NCBI GenBank assembly: GCA_905480425.1
Contig: CAJQQG010000049.1
Location: forward strand, 1-46,641
Reading direction: 5' to 3'
Source of the DNA: an uncultured Flavobacteriaceae bacterium
Lineage (GTDB): Bacteria > Bacteroidota > Bacteroidia > Flavobacteriales > Flavobacteriaceae
Length of the DNA: 46,641 bases
The notes beneath the pieces were generated by a model. It was not told the origin of the DNA, did no database searches, and worked only from the letters and a program-made list of their open reading frames with translations. How positions within the stretch are numbered: the stretch's first letter is position 1; every line of letters starts with the position of its first letter. Below are positions 15,878 through 24,139 of this stretch, piece after piece. The translations under genes and the position numbers were made by a program.

Positions 15878-17572
15878 ATGCGCTGGAAATCTGTCCCCAT
15901 AGCCAATGAAGAATCTATAAATGCTCTTGCAAATAAGTTAACCGTCCCTTCAGTTATTGCGAAACTTCTTGCTAAACGTGGTATTACTTCCTTTGAACAG
16001 GCGAAATTTTTTTTCAGACCAGAGTGGTTACAATTACACGATCCTTTTTTAATGCAGGATATGCAGGTCGCTGTTGCAAGGATAGTTAAAGCGATTGATC
16101 AGCAGGAAAAAGTTATGGTTTATGGAGATTATGATGTAGATGGTACAACATCAGTTGCATTAGTAACTTCTTATTTTAAAGATAAAATCAATTATTTAAC
16201 CCCCTATATTCCTGATCGTTATAAAGAGGGTTATGGAATATCTATGTCTGGTATAGATGCTGCTAAAGAAGAAGGAATTACGTTAATTATTGCCTTAGAT
16301 TGCGGTATCAAAGCACATAAGCAGGTTATTTATGCGGCTGAAATGGGTATTGATTTTATTATTTGTGACCATCATTTACCCAGTGAAACTTTACCCCCAG
16401 CGGTTGCTATTTTAGATCCAAAGCGTGATGATTGTGGTTATCCTTTTAAAGAATTATGTGGTTGCGGTATTGGGTTTAAGCTTATTCAAGCTGTACAAAT
16501 ACATTTAAATCTTCCGCTAAAGATCTTAACAACTTATTTAGATTTGGTTGCTACTGCCATAGCTGCAGACATTGTTCCTATGGAAGGAGAAAACAGAACC
16601 CTTACTTTTTTAGGACTCCAGCAGTTTCAAGAAAACCCTCGCATAGGACTTCAATTTTTCCTTAAAACCCTTAAAAAGCCAATTAAGGTTACAGATTTAG
16701 TTTTTGTGATTGCTCCAAGAATTAATGCCGCAGGAAGAATGGACCACGGCTTAAGTGCTGTTAAACTTTTAATGACAGATAATCTGAAACTTGCATTGCC
16801 TAAGGCTCGCTCCATTGATTTTTTTAATACTGAACGTCGTTCTACAGAGGAGCGAATTACAGTAGAAGCATTACAGCAAATTGTTTTGAATGAAGAAACA
16901 ACCTGTTTTTCAACCGTTGTTTTTCATCCTTCATGGCACAAAGGTGTTATTGGAATTGTGGCGTCAAGATTAATAGAAACTTATTACCGACCAACAGTAG
17001 TTTTAACCGAATCTGAGGGAGTGCTTTCAGGCTCTGTTCGTTCTGTTTCTGGCTTTGATGTGTATCAAGCGCTAGAGGCTTGTAGCGAGTTTATGATTCA
17101 GTTTGGCGGACATAAATATGCTGCAGGGCTTACTTTAAAGCCAGAACAATTAACAGGGTTTAAGCAATGTTTTGAGGCCTATGCAGAAGCTCACTTATTA
17201 CCTGAACAGCTTCAGCCCACTTATAGCTATGATCTCGAGATTCATTTTGATGCATTAACGCCTAAATTATATCGAATCATTAATCAAATGGCACCTTTTG
17301 GGCCTAAAAATATGCGTCCAGTTTTTGTTACTCATTTATGTAAGGATGCCGGTGGAACAAGAGCTGTTGGAAAAGAAAATAATCACTTAAAGCTTGAAAT
17401 TATAGATGCCGGTGGTACGCGCTTTCAGGGTATTGCTTTTGGGATGGCACAACATCTTATTCAAATTAAAAATCAACAACCTTTTTCGCTTTTGTATACT
17501 TTAGAAGAAAATGAGTATAATGGAAAAGTGTCCTTACAATTAAAAGTTAAAGACCTTGTGTTTGCCCCATAA
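15878..17572 (+). CDS. recJ: Single-stranded-DNA-specific exonuclease RecJ
   Basis: A 564-residue DHH-superfamily nuclease. Motif I DYDVDGTTS lies near residue 81-89, CDHH near 162-165 and the DHHA1 part with SGSVRSV near 390. A C-terminal OB-fold region follows (about 450-564). RecJ degrades single-stranded DNA 5' to 3' in recombination and mismatch or base-excision repair, using Mn2+/Mg2+. The length matches the bacterial core enzyme. The ATG is 2 nt after the rsmI stop, so the two are translationally close. The stop codon runs straight into a terminator. Confidence 0.96.
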   Translation: MRWKSVPIANEESINALANKLTVPSVIAKLLAKRGITSFEQAKFFFRPEWLQLHDPFLMQDMQVAVARIVKAIDQQEKVMVYGDYDVDGTTSVALVTSYFKDKINYLTPYIPDRYKEGYGISMSGIDAAKEEGITLIIALDCGIKAHKQVIYAAEMGIDFIICDHHLPSETLPPAVAILDPKRDDCGYPFKELCGCGIGFKLIQAVQIHLNLPLKILTTYLDLVATAIAADIVPMEGENRTLTFLGLQQFQENPRIGLQFFLKTLKKPIKVTDLVFVIAPRINAAGRMDHGLSAVKLLMTDNLKLALPKARSIDFFNTERRSTEERITVEALQQIVLNEETTCFSTVVFHPSWHKGVIGIVASRLIETYYRPTVVLTESEGVLSGSVRSVSGFDVYQALEACSEFMIQFGGHKYAAGLTLKPEQLTGFKQCFEAYAEAHLLPEQLQPTYSYDLEIHFDALTPKLYRIINQMAPFGPKNMRPVFVTHLCKDAGGTRAVGKENNHLKLEIIDAGGTRFQGIAFGMAQHLIQIKNQQPFSLLYTLEENEYNGKVSLQLKVKDLVFAP

Positions 17573-17600
17573 AAAAACCCTCACTACTGTGAGGGTTTTT
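17571..17600. terminator. Bidirectional terminator between recJ and a TonB receptor gene
   Basis: CCCTCAC (17578-17584), a 4-nt loop and GTGAGGG (17589-17595) form a 7-bp stem. It is flanked by an A tract before and five T residues after, so the A/T tracts can extend the stem and it can end transcripts from either strand. It serves convergent recJ (plus) and the receptor gene (minus, stop at 17620). Confidence 0.85.
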
Positions 17601-17619
17601 GATTTCAATGAAAATTGAT

Positions 17620-20157
17620 TTAGAAGTTATAGCGGAATGCTGCATTCCAAGTTCTTCCAAATCCAAACCATACTGAATTATTAACATCAACACCATTCCA
17701 TTTAGTTGAGCTAGCGTCTGCATGAATATTTGTATTTGATTCTGCGATGTAAGTAGTGTCAAATAAGTTGTTAACGTTTAATCTGAAGGTTAACTGATTA
17801 TCTGGATTTTTCTTTGATAATTTTATCGGAATAGAAGCTCCAAAATCTACCAGTCCAAAAGAAGGTAATTTTAATGCTCCTGGATTATCTGGTGATAAAA
17901 ATGCAGAGTCTACAATACTATAATCAGCATATAGACCATCTACAAATCTGTAGTTTGCATCAAGGTTAATACTACCGATTCTATAATCAGCACCCAAAGA
18001 CATCGTAAATTGAGCAGCATCACCAACTTTTGCTCCTTTGGTGTAGAGTTTACCTGTACCGATTAATTGCTGCTGGTCATCAAAAATATTAGATTCGAAG
18101 TCTTTTGTGTATTCCCAATCACCAATTGACAACATGCCAATAAGTTTAAGACTCCCTGAGGGTCTCCAGCTACCTTCAAACTCAATTCCTTTGTGAAGAA
18201 CATCCACGTTAGGAAATTGAGCCGTTCCATCAACACCTTGAGAGTTGGACAAAGAACGTGTTACAAATCTGTTCCCCCAGTTGGTAGCATATACGTTCAC
18301 ATTTAATCTCACTGAGTTAGAGATGTATCCGTAACCCGCTTCAATTGAAGTAATTTTCTCATTCTGTAAATCAGGATTTATTTCATTACCAAAGTTTGGA
18401 AAAACTGCTCCAAATTGTGGTTGACGAGAGATATAACCTGCATTAAAAAATACATTAGATGTTTCCGTAAAGTTGAAGTTCGCACCCCCTTTTAAATATC
18501 CACCCCCTTGATTTTGAGTATCTGATAAAGGATTAGTTGGTTGGTCAAATAAATCTTCACGCTGGAAAGATTGATTTGATAATCCAGCTTGAAGTACAGC
18601 AGTTATTTTTTCACCACCATATTCAACTAAACCATTAACCCCTTGCCATCCTACATATCCAATATTAAAGTAATCAATTTTAGTACCGTTTTTAAGACCT
18701 GTACTTTGGAAAGGGCTCGCCTCAATTGTAGACTCAACGATTTGGCCAGCACTATTTTTGTTTCCTGTTGAGTAGTATCCGTCAAGGCCCATAAGGTTAT
18801 TCAATACTCGGTAATGATAACCTGTGTAAGAACGTAAATCAACACCTAAGGAGTATTTCATTTTACCTGACTGAATATTTAAGTTAGAGATTGCTCCAAC
18901 CCAATCATGAGAGTTCATAGAGGCGCGACGCACTAAAATCTCTCTACTTACACCGTCGTCTCTAAATCCGTTTGAACCAATGCTCAATCCTCCATATCTT
19001 GAAATATCTCCCGAATAAGCTCCTACTGATTGATTTGAATTAACGATTGCATCGAAGTTGATTGATCCGTCAGCATTTCTAGTTCCTCTTCCATTTTCTG
19101 CATAATGTTCTGTAAGATCTTTTCGAAAAGGCAAAATGTCTGTTGTAGAATTTCTGAAGTTATTTCCTCTTGGACCAGTTCCACCACCTCTTCCTGCTGA
19201 AGCATAGAAAGAAGTATTTAAATCAATGTTATCTGCTACTTTATAATCCCAGTTAAAGGTGGCCAAAGGCTTATTATAAAAGTTTCTTCTCATGCTGAAT
19301 TCTTCTCCATTTAAAGTTCCACCATTGGTATTCCATGTTCTGTCAATCCCAACATCTCCAAAGTTTTGATAATCTCTAATGGACACCCAAACATCTCTTT
19401 GGTGGTGCCATTGTGCAGCTCCCAATACTGATAAGTTAAAAGAATGATTAGACCCTTCGGGTGTATAGCCAACAGCAAAGAAATAAGTAGTACCTTCTCC
19501 AGAAGTATTATTGATGTATCCGTTTCCAGACCATCTAGATATTAAATAAGAAGAAGACCATCCTTTGTCATTTACTCCAGTGTTATAAGCGGCTGTGGTC
19601 TTGTTGTAACCATTATTACCAAACATTTGACCAAAGGATCCCCCTTGAGCTTTCTCAGCACTCTTGGTGAAAATTGAAACAGTACCCCCTACTGATGGTA
19701 CAGCAAGTTTTGAAGCTCCTAGACCTCTCTGAATCTGAATTCCCGAAGCTACATCTGTTAAACCTTGCCAGTTCGACCAGTATACCCTTCCGTTTTCCAT
19801 GTCATTAACAGGTTGTCCATTAATAAGAAATGAAGTATTTGTTTGATCAAAACCACGAAGTGAAATACGGCTATCGCCATAACCTCCCCCTTGTTTTGTA
19901 GCATAAACGCCAGGAGTGTTGTTCATTATCTCTGGAAATTCTTGATTTCCAACTTTGAGCAGAATTTCTTTAGCAGTGATTTTACTTACTGCAATTGGAG
20001 TTTTTCTTTCTTTGGCAACATCAATTACACCTGAAGAAACTACAACTTCTTCAAGGTTTTGATAGGTGCCTAAAGTATCCGTTGCTTTCTCATTTCCTTC
20101 TTGGGCAAAAAGAGGAAAAATAGCAATTGAAAATGCGATTAATAAATTTTTTTTCAT
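17620..20157 (-). CDS. TonB-dependent receptor (substrate unknown)
   Basis: An 845-residue outer-membrane receptor. A Sec signal (MKKNLLIAFSIAIFPLFAQ) is followed by a TonB-box-like LEEVVVSSG near residue 33-41. The plug domain covers about 55-165 (NTPGVYATKQGGG, ISLRGFDQTNTSFLINGQPVND). The rest is a beta-barrel ending in aromatic FRYNF, as outer-membrane proteins do. It has no N-terminal carboxypeptidase-like domain and no SusD partner next to it, so it is not an evident polysaccharide-uptake pair. The substrate cannot be inferred from the neighbours. It is bounded downstream by a terminator and upstream by pgi, 139 nt away. Confidence 0.92.
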   Translation of the reverse strand: MKKNLLIAFSIAIFPLFAQEGNEKATDTLGTYQNLEEVVVSSGVIDVAKERKTPIAVSKITAKEILLKVGNQEFPEIMNNTPGVYATKQGGGYGDSRISLRGFDQTNTSFLINGQPVNDMENGRVYWSNWQGLTDVASGIQIQRGLGASKLAVPSVGGTVSIFTKSAEKAQGGSFGQMFGNNGYNKTTAAYNTGVNDKGWSSSYLISRWSGNGYINNTSGEGTTYFFAVGYTPEGSNHSFNLSVLGAAQWHHQRDVWVSIRDYQNFGDVGIDRTWNTNGGTLNGEEFSMRRNFYNKPLATFNWDYKVADNIDLNTSFYASAGRGGGTGPRGNNFRNSTTDILPFRKDLTEHYAENGRGTRNADGSINFDAIVNSNQSVGAYSGDISRYGGLSIGSNGFRDDGVSREILVRRASMNSHDWVGAISNLNIQSGKMKYSLGVDLRSYTGYHYRVLNNLMGLDGYYSTGNKNSAGQIVESTIEASPFQSTGLKNGTKIDYFNIGYVGWQGVNGLVEYGGEKITAVLQAGLSNQSFQREDLFDQPTNPLSDTQNQGGGYLKGGANFNFTETSNVFFNAGYISRQPQFGAVFPNFGNEINPDLQNEKITSIEAGYGYISNSVRLNVNVYATNWGNRFVTRSLSNSQGVDGTAQFPNVDVLHKGIEFEGSWRPSGSLKLIGMLSIGDWEYTKDFESNIFDDQQQLIGTGKLYTKGAKVGDAAQFTMSLGADYRIGSINLDANYRFVDGLYADYSIVDSAFLSPDNPGALKLPSFGLVDFGASIPIKLSKKNPDNQLTFRLNVNNLFDTTYIAESNTNIHADASSTKWNGVDVNNSVWFGFGRTWNAAFRYNF

Positions 20158-20296
20158 CGTTTATTATAGTTTAATGATTTATTAATCTAAGTTACTTTTT
20201 AAGCAATTACTACTTTCATTTAGAAACAGTGAAACCCAAGAGTTTATTAAGAAAATGTTAACAACTCTAATACTTGAGTTATTGAAAAAAAGAAAA

Positions 20297-21934
20297 CTAA
20301 GTAATTGCTTTTAAAAGCGCTTTTGTTGAGGGGTCATGCTTATGGTTGCTTATACCTTCTATGTCTTCTAAAACTGCACTTGCAAGTTGTTTTCCAAGCT
20401 CAACACCCCATTGGTCATAGCTATAAATATTCCAAAGAATACCTTGAACATAAATTTTATGCTCATACATTGCAATTAAGGCCCCTAAAGAAGAAGGCTT
20501 AAGAGAATCAATAAGAATACTATTAGTAGGTTTATTTCCTGTGAAAACTTTGAATGGTGCGATTTTTTCTTGTTGATCAGCGGACATTCTACTGGTGCTC
20601 AATTCTCCTTTTGCTTGTGTAAGCGATTTCCCATTCATAAGAGCTTCTGTTTGGGCAATAAAATTTGCTAATAATTTATTTTGATGGTCTTTATTGCCAT
20701 ATAATGATTTTTTAAAACCAATAAAGTCAGCAGGAATCAGTTTGGTTCCTTGATGAATTAATTGAAAAAAGGCATGTTGGGCATTGGTTCCTGATGCTCC
20801 CCAAATAATGGTTCCTGTTTGGTAAGTTACCGGAATACCGTCACGCCCAACACTTTTACCATTACTTTCCATTATTCCTTGCTGAAGGTAGGCAGGAAGG
20901 TTTCTTAAATATTGAGTGTAAGGAATAATGGCTTCACTTTCTGCGCCATAAAAGTTGTTATACCAAATACTTAGAAGCGCCAGCACAACAGGTATGTTTT
21001 TCTCAAATGGAGTTTCTTGAAAATGACGGTCCATTTTTCCAGCACCTTCCAGTAGACCTTCAAAATTTTTTGGCCCTACGGCTAAACAAATACTAAGTCC
21101 AACCGTACTCCACAATGAAAAACGGCCACCAACCCAATCGTTCATTGGGAAGGTATTTTCAGAAGAAATACCAAAAGCTACTGTTTTTTGGGTGTTAGTA
21201 GAAACGGCTACAAAATGATTGACAATAGCACTTTCAGGAGCATGGTTTAAAAACCAAGCACGAATACTATTCGCATTACTTAGAGTTTCTTGTGTTGTAA
21301 ATGTTTTAGAAACAATCACAAAAAGTGTAGTTTCTGGGTCAAGATCTTTTATTATTTCTTGATGATGATCTCCTTCTACATTAGAAATAAACCGAAGGGC
21401 TAAATGATTTTTATAATGTTCTAAAGACTCTACCACCATCGCGGGACCAAGATCAGAACCACCAATTCCAATATTAACAACATGCGTTATAGTTTTTCCT
21501 GTATGGCCTTTCCATGTTCCAGAAATCACATCATTACAAAAGGAGTACATTTTTTTTTGAGTTTCACCAAGAGCAGAAAGCACATTTTCTCCTTCAATTA
21601 ATACGGGCTCTTTTTTTATTGATCTTAAAGCAGTATGAAGAACAGCACGATTTTCAGTGACATTAATTTTAGCACCAGAAAATTGTGAATCTATGGCGGA
21701 TTTAAGCCCACTTTCTTCTGCTAGCTGAAGTAGTAAATCAAACCCCTTTTTATTAATACGGTTTTTAGAAAAATCAACATAAAAATCATCCCATTGTATA
21801 ATAGAATAATCTAAACGATTTGATTCATTTTTAAAATGCTCCTCAATAGATATTTGAGAGGTTTTTTTAAAATGTCTTATAAGTGCGTCCCACGCTTTTA
21901 GTTGAGTGGGATTTTTATTAGGAAGGGTCTGCAT
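20297..21934 (-). CDS. pgi: Glucose-6-phosphate isomerase
   Basis: A 545-residue sugar isomerase with PGI signatures: NIGIGGSDLGPAMV near residue 154-167, the FTTQETLSNA stretch near 211, the catalytic Glu in GIMESNGKS near 345, and a C-terminal DQWGVELGKQLA. It interconverts glucose-6-phosphate and fructose-6-phosphate in glycolysis and gluconeogenesis. The ATG at 21934 lies inside the last codons of the M23 peptidase gene, with a 17-nt overlap, so the two are translationally coupled. Confidence 0.97.
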   Translation of the reverse strand: MQTLPNKNPTQLKAWDALIRHFKKTSQISIEEHFKNESNRLDYSIIQWDDFYVDFSKNRINKKGFDLLLQLAEESGLKSAIDSQFSGAKINVTENRAVLHTALRSIKKEPVLIEGENVLSALGETQKKMYSFCNDVISGTWKGHTGKTITHVVNIGIGGSDLGPAMVVESLEHYKNHLALRFISNVEGDHHQEIIKDLDPETTLFVIVSKTFTTQETLSNANSIRAWFLNHAPESAIVNHFVAVSTNTQKTVAFGISSENTFPMNDWVGGRFSLWSTVGLSICLAVGPKNFEGLLEGAGKMDRHFQETPFEKNIPVVLALLSIWYNNFYGAESEAIIPYTQYLRNLPAYLQQGIMESNGKSVGRDGIPVTYQTGTIIWGASGTNAQHAFFQLIHQGTKLIPADFIGFKKSLYGNKDHQNKLLANFIAQTEALMNGKSLTQAKGELSTSRMSADQQEKIAPFKVFTGNKPTNSILIDSLKPSSLGALIAMYEHKIYVQGILWNIYSYDQWGVELGKQLASAVLEDIEGISNHKHDPSTKALLKAIT

Positions 21935-23204
21935 TCTTGTTTTGGTTATTATTTATTACAATTTCGTCTGTTGTTGATGTTTTAAATGGAATGCAATCTA
22001 GTTTAGTTTTATAAGGAATAATGTACTTTGAAAATTCAGCTTGTAATTTTTTAGAAATAGGCTTAGCATCTGGAAGTTTTTGTTTGAAGGGATCTACTTG
22101 TCTTCCATTTTTCCAAAAGCGATAACACACGTGAGGTCCTGATGTATTACCAGTCATTCCGACCCATCCTATAATTTCTCCTTGTTCTATAAATTGCCCC
22201 GTCTTTACCTTTCTTTTTTTCATATGAAGATATTGAGTAGAATAGGTACTGTTATGCTTTAAGGTTACATAATTCCCGTTTCCTTTGGTATAACCAGATT
22301 TAATAACAGAACCATTAGCAGTTGCTAAAATGGGAGTACCTACTGATGCTGCAAAGTCAGTTCCTTTATGGGGACGTATTCGGTTTCCATAATATGCAAT
22401 TCGTCTTTTTAAATTGTAACGTGAAGAAACCCTATTGAATTTTAAGGGTCCTTGAAGAAATGCGCGACGTAAGCTTTTTGCATTATCATCAAAATAATCT
22501 ACAATTCCTTTATTGGGGTCACTTATATATTCAAAAGCATAAAGCGGTTTTCCTTTGTGCTCAAAGTAAGCGGCTTTTATTCGTTCTATACCGATCGAAA
22601 TGGAATCATCCACAAATTTTTCAGTATAAATAATTTTAAAACGATCGCCCTTTTGAAGTCTAAAAAAGTCAACAGTCCAAGCGTAAACATCAGATAAGTA
22701 ATAGGTTAAATCATCATTAATACCACTGTTTTTCATGGTCTCATACAATGAGCTTTCAATAATTCCAGAAGCTTCCAGCTCTACCAAGCGAGAGGGTTTA
22801 ATAATTTTATTTCCGTATAAACTATCCTGTAAGTGAATTACTGTATACCCAGAAAAACTCGGATGATAAACAAAATATTCAGGCAGCGCAATACTGTCAT
22901 TAGAAAAGAAAAGGCTGTAGGGCTTTCCTATGGTTAGTTTTCGAACGTCAGCTTTTCCTTTTATAGCTTCTAAAATTGCATATACTTGTGGATAGTCAAT
23001 TCCGTTGGTTTCAAGAATTTTGCCAAAGGTATCACCTCTTTTAATTTTATGTTTTTTTACCTCAAAATAATTTAAGTCAATCCCATAGTGGAGATTAGGA
23101 ATAGGCGCAGAAATTTTGACAGACTCTTTTTTCGCTAATTTTTCTCCTTTATTATCACAAGAAATTAATAGTAAAGCAGAAAAAATCACAAACGCACGAA
23201 GCAT
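21918..23204 (-). CDS. M23-family peptidase, LysM-like, predicted lipoprotein
   Basis: A 428-residue envelope protein. The signal peptide ends in a lipobox LLLISC (Cys16). A LysM-like segment lies near residues 47-100 (HKIKRGDTFGKIL), and the M23/LytM domain spans about 250-375. Zinc-site residues seen are His279 and Asp283 (HKGTD), with His327 in QYLHM. The usual C-terminal HxH reads His358-Val-Cys360, so Cys replaces the zinc-binding His. Active family members cut peptidoglycan cross-links; others are EnvC/NlpD-like activators. Here Cys could still bind zinc or the protein could be inactive. Its 3' end overlaps pgi by 17 nt. Confidence 0.9.
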   Translation of the reverse strand: MLRAFVIFSALLLISCDNKGEKLAKKESVKISAPIPNLHYGIDLNYFEVKKHKIKRGDTFGKILETNGIDYPQVYAILEAIKGKADVRKLTIGKPYSLFFSNDSIALPEYFVYHPSFSGYTVIHLQDSLYGNKIIKPSRLVELEASGIIESSLYETMKNSGINDDLTYYLSDVYAWTVDFFRLQKGDRFKIIYTEKFVDDSISIGIERIKAAYFEHKGKPLYAFEYISDPNKGIVDYFDDNAKSLRRAFLQGPLKFNRVSSRYNLKRRIAYYGNRIRPHKGTDFAASVGTPILATANGSVIKSGYTKGNGNYVTLKHNSTYSTQYLHMKKRKVKTGQFIEQGEIIGWVGMTGNTSGPHVCYRFWKNGRQVDPFKQKLPDAKPISKKLQAEFSKYIIPYKTKLDCIPFKTSTTDEIVINNNQNKNADPS

Positions 23205-23259
23205 ATAAATATTTTTAACAAATTTCTAAACTAAATCAATATAATATAAAAAGAGCTCA

Positions 23260-23267
23260 TAAAGTTA
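23260..23267 (-). promoter_or_regulatory. Possible -7 element (TAACTTTA) for the M23-pgi unit
   Basis: TAACTTTA on the minus strand differs from TAnnTTTG at the last base. A TTG lies 23 nt further upstream, at the end of the DUF3108 gene. It would give a 5' UTR of about 50 nt. Confidence 0.3.
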
Positions 23268-23285
23268 TCCTCATTTTTTATACAG

Positions 23286-24083
23286 TTAGTCAATAGTAAT
23301 TTCAAAAGGGTGTTTTAAGTTTTTAAAATTTTCCAAATCAGCTTTTATTGAACCCACTAAAATATCTGCTTGAATTCGAATAGGAAGTTTGTTTTTATCG
23401 TCAGAGACCCACAGAGTTACACTTTCCTGCTCTTTAAAGACCCTTCCTGACTGAACAACAGGGCGAAATTTCAAACAATTTATTTTACCAAACTTACTAT
23501 TAACAATTTCCTTACCTAAATACTTTAGTTTGAACACATAGTTTTCTTGATCAAAAAACATGTTAATGTCAAAACTTTCATTAATCTCAATATCTTTTTC
23601 AGGATAAAAGTGGCGCAGGTAATAAAAACAAGAAATTAAGTCTTGCACTTTTGGTTGAGTATCAAAAACCTGAATTGTATTTTTTTTTAGATTATTTACT
23701 TCAGCAGTATTAAGCCCTTGATCAAAGTCAATTTCAATTTTTTTTGTGTAGCCTCCTTCATTAATATCTCTAATAAATTTATAGGGTAGATTTGTTATTT
23801 CATCAAAATAACTTTCATAATAATCTTCTACCTTAAAAAACCAATTTGCTATACCTGTAGTTTCACCATACGCTTTTGCATGAAAAACAGGTCTTCCTTT
23901 TAGGGTGTCTCGCTCTAGGGAAAGGGTAGCGTAGCTGGCATTAAAAATACCATAATGAATTCTTAATTGAAACCATTCACCCTGCTTAAAAGGAGGTGAG
24001 TTTATTGTTTTTTTATCAGAATTAGCTTGAGAAAATGAAGTAAAAATCCCAAAAAGTAATCCAAAGAGTATACCCTTAATCAT
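23286..24083 (-). CDS. DUF3108 domain protein, exported
   Basis: A 265-residue protein starting at the ATG at 24083. An upstream in-frame TTG (24113) would add ten residues ahead of the signal, and a -7 promoter box lies between the two, so the ATG is preferred. Residues 1-20 form a Sec signal (MIKGILFGLLFGIFTSFSQA). The mature part (about 28-265) carries the DUF3108 pattern: an early GEWFQLRIHYGIF segment and a late VTLWVSDDKNKLPIRI strand. DUF3108 proteins are periplasmic and related in fold to lipoprotein-carrier-like half-barrels; no activity is established. The M23 gene follows 81 nt downstream on the same strand. Confidence 0.85.
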   Translation of the reverse strand: MIKGILFGLLFGIFTSFSQANSDKKTINSPPFKQGEWFQLRIHYGIFNASYATLSLERDTLKGRPVFHAKAYGETTGIANWFFKVEDYYESYFDEITNLPYKFIRDINEGGYTKKIEIDFDQGLNTAEVNNLKKNTIQVFDTQPKVQDLISCFYYLRHFYPEKDIEINESFDINMFFDQENYVFKLKYLGKEIVNSKFGKINCLKFRPVVQSGRVFKEQESVTLWVSDDKNKLPIRIQADILVGSIKADLENFKNLKHPFEITID

Positions 24084-24087
24084 AGCA

Positions 24088-24095
24088 CAAAGGTA
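24088..24095 (-). promoter_or_regulatory. -7 element (TACCTTTG) almost touching the DUF3108 start codon
   Basis: An exact TAnnTTTG match ends 4 nt before the ATG at 24083. With a normal start 4-6 nt downstream of the element, transcription would begin at or within the ATG, giving a leaderless mRNA. A TTG occurs 15 nt upstream of the box, slightly closer than the usual -33 spacing. Confidence 0.5.
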
Positions 24096-24139
24096 ATAAA
24101 TACCTTTTTGCAACTACTAAACTGTAAGTTTATAAAATG

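Noticed and set aside
20158-20296. Inverted repeat AACTC...GAGTT between pgi and the TonB receptor
   Set aside because: Only 5 bp with an 8-nt AT-rich loop and no clean T run; too weak to call a terminator. No clear promoter was found there either.
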